Source of the DNA: Oidiodendron maius Zn
Lineage: Eukaryota > Ascomycota > Leotiomycetes > Myxotrichaceae
Reading direction: 5' to 3'
Assembly (NCBI GenBank): GCA_000827325.1
Contig: KN832882.1
Span: 1,431,792-1,495,791 of the forward strand
DNA length: 64,000 nt
The notes below the pieces were generated by a model, which ran no database searches, was not told the origin of the DNA, and saw nothing but the letters and a program-made list of their open reading frames with translations. A program made the translations under genes and the position numbers. This document shows positions 11,961-22,864 of this stretch, in pieces (the stretch's first letter is position 1; every line of letters starts with the position of its first letter).

Positions 11961-12963
11961 ATGGCAGCAAACGGGACTTCACGATTTGACCCCAAGTTCA
12001 CGCAGCATGTCATCGACACCATCGGCCCCAAGACCTCTCCGCGAAATCGCGAGGTTCTGAGCGCCCTCATCAGCCATCTGCACGACTTTGCGCGCGAGGT
12101 CGAGCTCACGGTGGACGAGTGGATGATGGGTGTGCGCTTTGTGAATTCGATAGGGCAGATCAGCGACGCGAAGAGAAACGAGGGGCAGAGAATATCCGAT
12201 GTGCTGGGTCTGGAATCGTATGTCTCCCTTCTGCCGTGTACCGTGTGAATTGGACAGTCTCTTAACATGCAACAGACTCGTCGACGAGATTGCTCACAAG
12301 CTGGTGACTGAGGGCGCGGACCCGACTTCCTCCTCCATCCTCGGCCCCTTCTGGTCTCCCAATGCCCCGTTCCGCGAGCTGGGCGAAAGCATCATCCAAG
12401 ACCCCGCGCCACACGGACACCCCGCACTCATGCACGGCAAGGTGACGGACCTGGTCAGCGGGAAGGGCATCCCCAACGCGGTCTTTGATATTTGGGAGGC
12501 GTCTTCAAATGGGAAGTATGACTTCCAAGACCCGGACAACCAGAGCGACAACAATCTGCGAGGCAAGTTCCGCACCGATGCGAACGGCGATTATCACTTC
12601 TACTGCCTAAAGCCCACAGCATACTCGCTGCCTACGGATGGTCCCGCCGGCGTGCTGCTTAATCTACTGGACAGACATCCCATGCGACCTGCGCATATTC
12701 ATCTAATGGTGCGTCTCCCTCCCTACCAATCCGTTAGAGATCCCTCGCTGATTAATATTGTTGCACGCTAGATCACTGCAGATGGCTACAAACCGGTCAC
12801 CACACAGATCTTTCCCTCCGACGACCAGTACCTCCTAACCGACACTGTGTTCGCTGTGAAGGATGATCTCGTCGTTGATTTCAAGCCACGTGAAGGTGAT
12901 CCTAAGGCGAAGTTGGATCTGGAGTACAATGTACGGTTAGCTCCCAAGGACTACGGCAACTAG
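11961..12963 (+). CDS. intradiol ring-cleavage dioxygenase (catechol/hydroxyquinol 1,2-dioxygenase type)
   Basis: Three exons (11961-12217, 12276-12708, 12772-12963; introns 58 and 63 nt) encode 293 aa. Residues 1-100 are the helical dioxygenase N-terminal domain ([18 protein letters not shown]). The catalytic domain has the non-haem Fe(III) ligands in the expected order: a Tyr in GKYDFQDP near 164, a Tyr in the segment around [13 protein letters not shown] near 190-198, then the two histidines of RPAHIHLM near 226-228. It would cleave catechol or hydroxyquinol between the hydroxyls to muconate- or maleylacetate-type acids in the cytosol. Without an alignment, catechol and hydroxyquinol preference cannot be separated. 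The neighbouring enol-lactonase-like fusion supports ring-fission catabolism. Confidence 0.92.
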
Positions 12964-14235
12964 CTTGCGATCGCATTTTAGGAGAGTGTCGGAGGAGCCA
13001 TACCTGGAATGGGGTAGGAGGATAGGCAGATTGAACATTTTACAATGCATGGGTTTGCGGGTTCTCGTCTTTCTTGTAACCATCGGCGAGTGCGGAATGA
13101 ATGAATGAGCACCCCCCGAATGTATATTTGTCATGCACGATGTATTCGTGATGCTCTCTTGTGAATGTGAGAGGAGCCTCTAATGAAGGATTTATTAAGG
13201 ACCCTCCTTTATTATAAGAATTTACATAGGGCATTGTGACAGTCAGTTGAATGCGAACCGTATCTTCTAGCTGAAACGGGCCCAAAGTGATAGGAGCATG
13301 GGATGAACCGAGCGGAAGTTGCTCCGGAAATGAACGAGCGTGACAAGATACAGTACCAGATAGCTGTCTGTCGTCTCTTCTATTAAAATGATAGAAGCGC
13401 CTCGGGTAGAATCCAGAAGCAATGGCCTGGACGTTCTAGACCGCGTGGTCCATGTGTGGCTTCGCGAATGCAAAAGATTTTCGAGCATGCACATCACCTT
13501 TTGGCTGAGCCGTACTTGCCAATAGCAGCGCATATCGTTAATCCTCAACCCGTGTCGTCCGTGCTTCTGGCCAGCCGTGTGCTGCACCTGTTCAGCTCGT
13601 CGACGACAGACTGGGGGCCACGTCTACCAGGGAGTGCTGGTGGTGCATCGCACCATGTAACCTCGCCAAAGTCCCCAGAATATCCCCAATCGAAGATTCT
13701 CTCGCAGGGAGAATGAGGCAGCATGCACGCCGCAAGGCATCTCTATTCTGACAAGTCAGATGGCACGCCCATTATCCATCTACCGGGAGCGGCGTTGGAG
13801 CGCAGGAAATAAAATGAGGGAAGGATGGAGATCGATCCTCGGTCTGCCATTTGACCCAGTGTTGGCGATCCCTTCCGTATAGCCCATGCACCACCTGCCA
13901 ACACGAATTAATCTGCACAGCGTCAGGGCAAGGAAAAAAAAAAACAGTCGGTGATGCGGTGGTGTGGTGCGATGCGGGCTATGGGATCTGCAGGTCCTCA
14001 ATACGAGGCACCATAATTGTGTGCTTGGCTAGAGACGAGCTGGATAGTAAATCGGTGGCACGATACGAGGCTGTACCCGTCAATCCATTCCTCCGTCAGC
14101 ACATAAACACCTCCAGAGACCCGGACGAGCTCATTCAATGGGGCCATTATCATCCTCACATTATCACCTGATACTGGGCGGCTTCCTTATCTCCCTATCG
14201 TTTTGCCCCGCGATTCTTTTCAGCTCCAGGCGGCC
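12964..14235. other. intergenic region without recognised gene
   Basis: About 1.27 kb. Open frames here are short and show no domain-like composition. The last few hundred bases are probably the promoter of the next gene. Nothing else was recognised. Confidence 0.5.
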
Positions 14236-15447
14236 ATGCGGATGATCCTGCAGGTACTGGGCGCGCTTGGCGGTCAGCAAGGCTCCAGTGCAGCCAAAGA
14301 ACATAAGCGGCGCAAATTACAGAAGGTGGCTCGAGACACAGGCGAAGACATTGTCGAGGATCGCGAGAATTGGCCGTTGCCACTGTCTTTGTCGGTGTCT
14401 TTACCCTCGCCGGTGTCTCTGGACCATCGCGATGACGAGGTTATGACGGCCGAGGCTGCGAAACGTGATATCCAGCCTCCTCCCCAGCCTCGCGACCCAA
14501 AATCCAAATTCACCGACGTCACCACCATAACCACTTCCGCCGCCGCCACTGCCCTGAATGACAACGCGCCTTCGATCCCGCTGGCCGATTTCTCCAACCG
14601 CTCTGTCAATTCTCTCAGTATCTATTCGCTCGACCAAATGGCTGTCGAAATCCTCAAAAGAACGCGCGCGAAGACGCCCTGCTTCTGGGTCGGCCAGCTC
14701 GATCCTAAGCCTTGCGATAACCGATACGATTCCGCCATTGCTCTCGCCTGCGAATATCAGGCGCTGCTCCCGCCGCGCACGTTTACGCCGGGTCTCGAGC
14801 CCCAGCCGCTTGAGAAGACCATCCGGAAGATCAAAGGCCGGCAGAGTCTTCGACAGATCGTCGAGCAAGATGAGCCCGGAGACTCCAGCTATTCCACTGC
14901 CCCATGCGACTATAATTATCATTTTACTCCTAATCACACGTATACCTCCGACTGTGACACGCTGGTGGGGTCGGAATCGCCCCCATCGCCGTGCACCCCC
15001 ACGTCAGGATGCTTTCCTCGGGCAAAATCATCCCTCACAGTCGACACCAAAATCAATCGGCATACCCATGCCTCCAGTCTGGAAGACGGGACCAGCGCTG
15101 GGTTCCAGGTCTGTCTCGACCTCCTCACCGAGCAGCTCGCCACGGGCCTCTTCAAGAAACACCCCGCCGAACACCTAGACCGCGCATCCGGCCTGCAGAT
15201 CCTGCTCATGATCGAAGCCTACGAGTCAGTTCTCCAGCACATCCGTGGCGAGATAGCCGGTCCTCGCCTGAGTGGTCTGCGCCTTAGCCAGCTAGCTGAG
15301 ATAGAACAGACGCTGGATCACTGGGTGCGTGCCTTATATTCTGTCTATGACCGGACCATGTCGAATGCAAGCACCGCGAGCTTTCGCAGCTGCAGATCGT
15401 CCTTTTCTAGCGAGATCAGTCTGCATTCCTCATCCACAATGGAATGA
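14236..15447 (+). CDS. hypothetical protein, Ser-rich C-terminus
   Basis: A single open frame of 403 aa from the first ATG (the frame is also open upstream without an ATG). I do not recognise a family. There is a basic, low-complexity N-terminal part (KEHKRRKLQK), a better-ordered block at about 130-220 (SLDQMAVEILKRT, CFWVGQLDPKPCDNRYD), a proline/serine-rich spacer, and a helical block at about 285-370 (FQVCLDLLTEQLATGLF, GLQILLMIEAYESVLQHI). The tail is rich in Ser and Arg (FRSCRSSFSSEISLHSS). There is no signal peptide or membrane segment, so an intracellular, possibly phosphorylated protein is likely. Strong strand-specific codon structure and GC-rich third positions support a real gene. 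Confidence 0.7.
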   Translation: MRMILQVLGALGGQQGSSAAKEHKRRKLQKVARDTGEDIVEDRENWPLPLSLSVSLPSPVSLDHRDDEVMTAEAAKRDIQPPPQPRDPKSKFTDVTTITTSAAATALNDNAPSIPLADFSNRSVNSLSIYSLDQMAVEILKRTRAKTPCFWVGQLDPKPCDNRYDSAIALACEYQALLPPRTFTPGLEPQPLEKTIRKIKGRQSLRQIVEQDEPGDSSYSTAPCDYNYHFTPNHTYTSDCDTLVGSESPPSPCTPTSGCFPRAKSSLTVDTKINRHTHASSLEDGTSAGFQVCLDLLTEQLATGLFKKHPAEHLDRASGLQILLMIEAYESVLQHIRGEIAGPRLSGLRLSQLAEIEQTLDHWVRALYSVYDRTMSNASTASFRSCRSSFSSEISLHSSSTME

Positions 15448-17271
15448 CCAAGCAGTGTATTGGCATCTCAACATTGAGTAGTGGCCGGAGTGGACATGGC
15501 CACCGTTCATCCTACCTTGAACAATGAGGACTACACGCAGAGCAATTGTTGCGTCCTACCGCTCTACAATGCTAACTGCACTATCACACGGTCGCTTGAG
15601 ATAGCCAAAGCTAGTCCGCGCTCCAAGGCTGGCAGTCAGCGTGAGAAATCATCCGAAAACAGCGCACGGTACCTGCGGGCCAAGTCCGTGCCAAAGTAGG
15701 GATTCTGATTCCGGCGTTAGGTACTATACTATGGGAGTGAGGAAATAAGAGTGTTCCTATTCTGAGTACTGGGACGAGAGGTTCATTCTCTCCGGTCTAG
15801 GTTCGGACGTTTCTTTGGAAGCTGTATATGACACCAAAAATTTGTACGAAAGCTAGTATTTCGCACGGGAATTCCTGGACATATAATTTGCAGGTACATA
15901 ATGAGGCGCAGATACTAATGAAGATAACGAATAGATGACTTCTATCTATGACCGCATGAGTTTATCCAGGTAGACTTCTTCATGAAATGTGTGTCGTCAG
16001 TAGTAGATATATCAAAAGGAAAATTAAGGAGCCTGTAACAAAAGAAGCAAAGTGGTGTGCACTTACGACCTCTACGTTCGGAATAGTAGGAACCTGTCTT
16101 GTATAGAGAAATAATCGATCTGCGCTCACCTGGCGCCAAGTAAGGCTATCCACGGCAGCTTTATACCTCACCTCTTGAGGCATGATATCCCGCCCTCGAC
16201 AGTAGGCTCACATAGATGACCATTGGCAAAAGCTTGCTGGAATGGAACGCAAGACTCCAAAACCTTATGAACACGCTTCCAATCTTCTGGTATGGCATAC
16301 GGGGAGAGTACCAAAGGATCCATATATCCCTTGAAACTGCACCGGTCTGGTATTCAACTCCCCGTACCACTTGGGCATGAGTGTTTGGTTCCAGCGAAAG
16401 CTATGTATGTCTTGCCACGGTTACGCCTCAAAGGATGCGGCTTCTCCAGATCTTCGTTAGCACATGTATAGCCATCCTAGCTGGCTGCTCAAATATCCAC
16501 TTAGAGGGAAAATCATATCTGCGCGATAGTCCATACTACTTCTTGAGCTTCTGCAGGGTTGAGGGTGGAGGTGGATGGACGCAGTTGCGCTTGCAATTTT
16601 GTATTGTTCGCCAAGGTAATGCAAAGTGAGGCCGGACTAAAAGAGGAGAGTTTCAATCCTGGACAAAACAAGAGATCAAGATATTTATCGGCAGATCTGA
16701 TTTGAGTGTAGAAAGCGAGAGTGGTCGATTCGCGTTAAAGTAATCTGGCCGAGTTGGCTGGCAGAGCCCAATTGTCGTGATCACTTGCTGGTGCGAAAAA
16801 TGCAAACTTTTCTGATCTTGACTCGAAGAGAGACCCGAATGCAGATCGAGATACGCAGATTCCGTGGCCGTTGACTATGCTTAAGTTTAATCGCCGTCTC
16901 GTCGTGTCGTCGCCGCAGAAAAGGAATCAGGAGTCGAAGGAATCGCTCGCCGTCGAAGGATTCCCCACAGCCTCGCTTCCCAGCCACATAGCACCAAATA
17001 CAGCACCGCATCACAACACTTTCTTACTTGGCAACAGGTGGCGAAATGGCCTTGGTATCACACAACTTACAGCATGTCAAAGAAGGATTGCGTTTCACAA
17101 CTGGTGAGGTTCTGGTCTCGCAGGCGCAGTTCGAGTCGATGCGGAAGTCTTGCTCGACTCTAATCATTTAAGTACTATGAATGTTGCAAGCCCCCGGCCC
17201 AATATCCATCCCTCTTCTCCCACATCATCATTCTTCTCCCGGAGAACGAAACTACGCATCCACAGCCCAGG
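15448..17271. other. intergenic region, mostly without recognised content
   Basis: About 1.8 kb. Apart from one short exon-like reading frame on the minus strand (16168-16320, listed separately), nothing recognisable was found. The last part is the promoter of the secreted peptide gene. Confidence 0.45.
16168..16320 (-). pseudogene. exon-like coding remnant of unknown family
   Basis: The minus strand reads as a compact protein-like segment containing IPEDWKRVHKVLESC and FANGHLCEPT and ends at a TGA just after a lysine/arginine. Its composition looks coding, but upstream and downstream frames close quickly and I could not join it to other exons. It may be a fragment of a decayed gene or an exon of a gene I cannot assemble. 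Confidence 0.2.
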
Positions 17272-17622
17272 ATGTATCCAAAGATCATCTCCCTCTTCAA
17301 CCTCCTCCTCGCGATCTCCCTCCTCTTCTCCATCGCCTCCGCGGTCCCTCTCCACAAGATGGACGACATCTCCTTCCGCAGCGAAGCCCAGCTTATTGCG
17401 CGCTCTCAGCCCAGCACAGGCCGAGTGCACGCCAGATCTTTCGCCAGCGACACCAAACCGACGGATACCAACTTCAAGAGGGACCCACCCACCAAAGCCA
17501 GAGATGAGCCAAAGAGAAGCCAAGTGGTAAAGGGCCGTACGCCCCAGATGGAGAACCCCTTCAGGGGCAAAACAAAGGTGTACTCCGGGAATTACTGGCG
17601 CCGCAAGGTCTATCACTTGTGA
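17272..17622 (+). CDS. small secreted protein / possible peptide precursor
   Basis: A 116-aa intron-less frame. Residues 1-24 form a typical signal peptide (hydrophobic core LLLAISLLFSIASA). The mature part is hydrophilic, basic and cysteine-free. It contains dibasic KR sites (FKRDPP, PKRSQ) and a WRRKV near the end, so Kex2-type processing is possible. I do not recognise a family and there are no tandem repeat units as in known RiPP precursors. A candidate secreted peptide or effector-like protein; the function is unknown. Confidence 0.6.
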   Translation: MYPKIISLFNLLLAISLLFSIASAVPLHKMDDISFRSEAQLIARSQPSTGRVHARSFASDTKPTDTNFKRDPPTKARDEPKRSQVVKGRTPQMENPFRGKTKVYSGNYWRRKVYHL

Positions 17623-19118
17623 TGCCTGACTGAACTCTGTTTCTTTTATTGGAGTACTTTGGCGTTTAGAGCATTGGCATTTGGGATCAGAAAAGTTCAA
17701 TACTAAGTACATAAAAATACATTTCTTATTATGATTGAATCTCTTTCTTCTTATCTTTTCATTCCTCTGATTTGAGGCTACCTATTACGCATAAGTCGTT
17801 TCTCATATCTATAGCCACGTATATACTTCGACTAAGGTCTGGTCAACTATTTTATACAGTCGCCTTAGAAGGCACTAAAGTCATGCTTAATACAATATTA
17901 AGTACAGAGGCTAGCAGAGGGACTAGATATGTTATACTATACATAAGGCTAGAGTTAACACCACCTTATAAGCCACTATAAGATGCCCCAGTATCTAGGC
18001 AGCTACTTTACTATTAGTTTAGAAAGCTGTCAATTATCAGGTATTATATTTTAGTTAATACATAATATAAGTCTATGCCTTAAATATACCTTAGTATTAT
18101 CTCTTATAGTACAGTAGAATACACTTGGAGGTAAGGCTAATAGCAGAGATACTTTATCCTTAGAAAGATAACTATAAATTCTATGAAATAAGCTAAAACA
18201 CTAGAGGCTCATTTCTTATTGAGCTTCTTCAATAGATTCGGTTCTGTAACCAACATTACTGTTAGTTGTAGCGCCGCCAAAACTACGGCGGTAAAGAAGG
18301 GAACGCGCAACAGCCTGAAAGGTTAATACTGGTACATATAAGCATATATTATAATTGCCGCTGCTGTGGGGTATCAGCTGCCAATGCTTTTCATGACTTT
18401 CTCAACTTACATAAATGTATGTATATATATACATCCACGCTTATGTAGGTACAGAAGGCTTGTGACTAGAATGGCCATCCAGAATATTTATACCTTCAAG
18501 ACTGTTTGCATTTTAATAATGTTAAGCATCGGGCATAGGGCGAATAGAGAGTCGATATAATTTCATTCATAGTCCAAATCTCTGTTTAAGCCAAGTCACG
18601 TAGTCGGCCACACAATTCACACTAGGTCAGGTTTATACTCCAGAATGGATCGCCGATCGGCGTTAGTATATCCATTATTGATGCCTCGCTATGGAAGATA
18701 TGAAATCGGAAAATGTCAACTTTAATCCTATTTAGCCTAAGAAGGCTTCCGTCTCCCGAGTCTTTCACATAACCCAACAACTTTTATCCGGATCTGCGTA
18801 GTAAATGGCTTGTTTGGTTTGATTGCAATATATAATTTTCTCAAGAGGAGTGGGTTGGAGGATTTGACGTAGCTCGTTGGAATCCCTTCATCCGAACCAA
18901 GAATGACGGCTGTGGCTATATGCAAAACGCAGTGGTTTTTTGAAAACTGTGGAGAATAAGCATCTTTGGCTTGCAGCCCCCGCGAGAAGAGGTTGAATTG
19001 CTCAGTTCTTTACCCTGCTTAACTTATATATGCCCAGTTCTTCCCTCAAGTAGCGCAAAGGTGAGACCTGAAAGATCCCCACCAAGATCAAAGGAAGCTA
19101 GATCAGATATACTGCATA
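17623..19118. other. intergenic region with an AT-rich decayed stretch
   Basis: About 1.5 kb between the secreted peptide gene and the CE15 gene. Its first half is an AT-rich, RIP-like island (see the separate entry); the rest contains no recognisable gene. Confidence 0.5.
17790..18350. repeat. AT-rich RIP-like island
   Basis: Composition changes abruptly to TA/CTA/TAG-rich sequence with many stops in all frames, unlike the neighbouring genes. This is the usual appearance of a repeat decayed by repeat-induced point mutation in ascomycetes. No element class can be recognised. Confidence 0.45.
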
Positions 19119-20412
19119 ATGAAAGCCTCTTCGGTAGTATTCGTATTATTAGCAGCTACAACTTCTGCCTTTGCACTGCCTCAAGCAAACACGACAACTA
19201 TCGGTTCGTTCCTCTCTGCACTGGTCTGATATCGGCTGAGCTGACAACTTCGCAGCAACTACGACCTCAAAAGGCTGCCCCTCTCTGCCCAGTATCATCC
19301 CTCTCCCTACAGTAACCGAGCTCCCAGACCCGTTTGTGAGCATTGACGGCTCGCAGATAACGACGAAAAATGAGTGGGCGTGCCGACGGGACGAAATTAA
19401 TGCCCTATTTCAACAATTCGAGCTAGGGATGAAGCCAGGGGCGCCCTCCGTCTTCACCTCTACCTTCAGCAGCAATACACTGTCAATAACTGCTGGAGAT
19501 GGAGCAACCTCTATCACTTTCACCGCCACTGTCACGTACCCCAGCGGGAGTACCGCTTCGTACCCGGCGCTCATTGCCTTCCAAGGGGGAAGCCTCCCTG
19601 TTCCTTCCGGCGTTGCGATCATAAATTTCAACAATGATGACATTGCTGTTGAGAATGATGCATCCTCTCGTGGGGTGGGCAAGTTCTACACCCTCTACGG
19701 CTCAAATGCCACAGCTTCCGCTATGATGGCCTGGTCATGGGGCGTGAGCAGGATCATAGACGCTCTGGAGACGCTCCCGGTTTCCCAACACAAGATCGAC
19801 GTTAACCACCTTGGTGTCACGGGATGCTCTCGTGATGGCAAGGGCGCATTCATTGCAGGAGCCTTCGACACACGGATTGTGCTGACCATTCCGCAAGAGA
19901 GCGGTTCAGGGGGCTCCGCCTGCTGGTGACTGAGCGACTACAGCAACGCTCACCCTGAATACGCCAACGGACAGGCTGTCCAAGGCGCTTCCGAGATCGT
20001 CCAGGAGAACGTATGGTTTAGCGTGGAATTTGCCAACCAGTTTGCGAACGATGTCGACATCCTGCCCCTCGACCACCACTCCCTCGCTGCGCTTGTTGCG
20101 CCTAGGGGTCTGCTCGTCATCGAGAACACCGACTACGAATGGCTGGGCCCGTGGTCGTGCTATGGCTGCATGACGACCGCCACCAAGGTTTGGCAGGCTC
20201 TCGGCGTGCCGGATAACATGGGCTTCAGCCAGATCGGGGGTCACTTACACTGCGCCTTCCCATCCAGCCAGCAACCGGACCTGGACGCGTACGTGAACAA
20301 GTTCCTGTTCGATCAGTTGACCAACACGACTATCTTCAGGTCTGACCTTCCGAGCAATGAGACCTTTGACGAGACGATGTGGGCGCCGTGGTCTGTGCCG
20401 ATGTTGAGCTGA
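19119..20412 (+). pseudogene. CE15 glucuronoyl methylesterase interrupted by an in-frame TGA
   Basis: Exons 19119-19203 and 19256-20412 (52-nt intron, CGCAG acceptor) keep one frame from a signal peptide (VVFVLLAATTSAFA) to the stop at 20410-20412, about 412 residues, broken only by TGA at 19927-19929. CE15 hallmarks are intact on both sides: GVTGCSRDGKGAF carries the nucleophilic serine, IPQESGSGG follows, and GPWSCYGCM and GGHLHCAFPSSQ (catalytic His) lie beyond the stop. CE15 enzymes split ester bonds between glucuronic acid of xylan and lignin. Relatives have an arginine after the ACW motif, so one CGA-to-TGA transition explains the lesion. If translation stops there, the His-bearing third is lost and the protein is dead; leaky reading of TGA-C is possible but unproven. 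Confidence 0.85.
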
Positions 20413-20963
20413 GTGTAAATAATATATCTAGCGAGATGAAGTATAGTACTGACCAGTTTACTTCACAGCTCCTTGTTGTAATAAAAGTACTAGGCAGATT
20501 CGTTGTGGAGCTTAGATATTTTCGCAGAAGGTACTTATCTCTTAAAATAGCAGCATAGCATACCGCCGCAATAAGATTCAGATGGTATAAGATATTAGTT
20601 AATCTCGCAAGCTGGAGGGAGGTCGCTATGTGCAAACCAAAAGGTTCCGGTAAAAAAACTCAGTCAATATAAAACGCAAAAACAATAATCTCGAAGTTGA
20701 AATCTACCTGTAGTGTTAGGGCTACTCGCTGGTCGACTGTTCTAATATGCTGGAAGAACTGACAGTTCTCAAACTAAGGATATTGGAGGGATGGGTGTAT
20801 TCCAGTATTTTTCTTATCAAAGGTTTCTTGTATTTGATGAAATGTTTTGGCTAGATAGTCACACGCTGATTTATCTAGAGGAATTTAACATATTCAATTT
20901 TAGTCCAAAATTATGACACGTAATGCGTTGCCATAATAGTACTATTTAAATTGAGACAGAATC
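20413..20963. other. convergent intergenic region without recognised gene
   Basis: 550 bp between the 3' ends of the CE15 gene and the MFS transporter; AT-rich 3' flanks, nothing else recognised. Confidence 0.5.
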
Positions 20964-22864
20964 TCACGGATCGTGCTCCTCTTCAATTGTAACGGCCTTA
21001 TCGCCAAGTTCTTCATCGGCTGTAGCAATCTGATCTTTGCCAAATAACGTGTCAATCTCCTCCAATGCGAGGCCGGATGTCTAGACATTCATACGATAAG
21101 CTCGTGTATAAAATCGTAGTGTGTAAACATACCTCTGGGAGCTTGAACCACAGGTGAATGAGATGTACAATGCCGAGTGAGAGAAACACGAGATAATATT
21201 TCCAACCAATAGTTGCTTGAGCCGTGGCAGCTAAGTCTACCCACAGGACATCCGTAAGAAAGAATGCTGCAAGCGAGTATGATGAGCCCTGCGAGCGGAG
21301 ATGCGTTGGAAAGATTTCTGTTGCGACGATGTATTGATTGACGTCAATAAATGCACCGTAACTGTACACAAGACAAGATATCAGTATAACGTTTTCTACG
21401 CGCTCGGTTAGGTTTTACTATCGCCAGCACTCACAAGAAAACATAGAGGAAGAGAAAGGTAACTGCTGCAGCTGCGTAAGTCCTCGACGAGTTCTGGCTA
21501 AACTTGGCAATGAGACCTGTGGCGATGATGAACATCACTACACAGCCAGCATAACCAATTACTGCAAGTCAAACTATCAGATATTTTGTTGCTTACAAGA
21601 CACAAAAGCGACTTACAAAGAGCCTTCCGCCGTCCAAGTCGATCGGATACAGTTGCCCCACCCATATTGGCAAACGCAGCCCACGTGTTATAAGCAGCGC
21701 CAACAACCAGAGCTTGCATATTCGAGAGACCAAGCGACTCATATAATAAAGTGTTGTAGTTGTTGATAACGAGGACGCCAATGTTCTGGCCTCCCATCAT
21801 AAGCACGAAGCCCAATATACTCCGGCGGCGATACGTTGGCATGGTAAATAGCTGCCACTGACCATGCTGGGTAATAAGTGTGAGGTCTACCTCCAATTGG
21901 CTTTTAATAAACCTTAGTTCGCGATGGGCGAACTGGTCCTCGACATCTGCGGGATCATGATGGAGCTTGCAAAGGATTTTCAGAGCTTTCTCGTCTTGAC
22001 CTTTTGACACTAGCCAGCGAGGACTTTCGGGGACTATGTGCATGTTAGTACATTAAAAAAGCAAAGTTCAGAAGGCGTAATGACCGAAAAATGACCCAGC
22101 CAGCAGGCAAAGCCCCCAGAGAGCGAGAACAGCATTTGGGAAACGCCAGCCGAAGGATGAAGTCGACTCAAAAAAGCATCCAAACCTAGATTTAATAGAC
22201 TTAGCCCCACGATCACTAGCTGACATTCTACATTAATTCAAGCATACTTACCCAACCCAGCCAGCAATAGCGTATCCTACGTTAATGCCGGACCCGTGTG
22301 CTCCAGCCATCAAACCACGGGACTTGGGAGGCGAGACTTCCGAAAAGTAAGTAGGCATAGCTACCATCGTCTGCCCAGCAGCAAGTCCCGTAATTACTCG
22401 TCCAACTAGATACTATCGTATCTCAGTAAACGTGCTCCTCGGCTGCCACATCCTAGCAGCACATTATACACTCACCATTGCCTGATTCGCAGCACCAGTC
22501 TGAATCGCAGCGCCAATTATGCCGACGGTAGCAGCAACCCTAAAACCGTTGACTCTGCCTAGTTTATCACCTAACCAACCCCCAAGAATACATCCAAGCG
22601 TCCCACCTGCAAAGAAGACCCCATTGGCGGCTCCAATGATAGTTGTCGTATGGCTATATCCGGGAGCCGTAGTGTCAGACTCTAAATTCAAGGACCTATA
22701 CCATGAAGGTTGTCCAACTGTTGCAACTATAATTGCAGCAGAATACCCCGTAAAGAGAGAGCCGAAGGCGGCGAAGAGAATGACCTGCAGAGATATCAAC
22801 GCCTAATATTGGGATATAAACGAGTAATGCTTACTGAGACGTTGTAGAAACTGTAATGCTCCAT
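20964..22864 (-). CDS. MFS sugar transporter (family 1)
   Basis: Eight exons (22864-22835, 22784-22476, 22412-22252, 22185-22085, 22033-21617, 21561-21435, 21361-21133, 21080-20964) with introns of 50-73 nt all obeying GT-AG encode 496 aa. The first exon supplies only ten residues. Sugar-porter signatures are present: GDKLGR in the first intracellular loop, LVGRVITGLAAG in helix 4, PESPRWLV before the central loop, SDRLGRRKAL, and EIFPTHLRSQG. Twelve membrane segments are expected in the plasma membrane. The C-terminus is acidic and cytosolic. It lies between a glucuronoyl esterase and a GH76 enzyme, suggesting uptake of released sugars. The substrate cannot be predicted. Confidence 0.92.

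Noticed and set aside
14274-14937. Minus-strand open frames opposite the hypothetical Ser-rich gene
   Set aside because: Shadow frames of a GC-rich coding strand; no start context or domain pattern.
19926-19943. An 18-nt GT-AG unit that would remove the TGA in the CE15 gene
   Set aside because: Far below the size a spliceosome can remove, and it would delete conserved residues; a point mutation is simpler.
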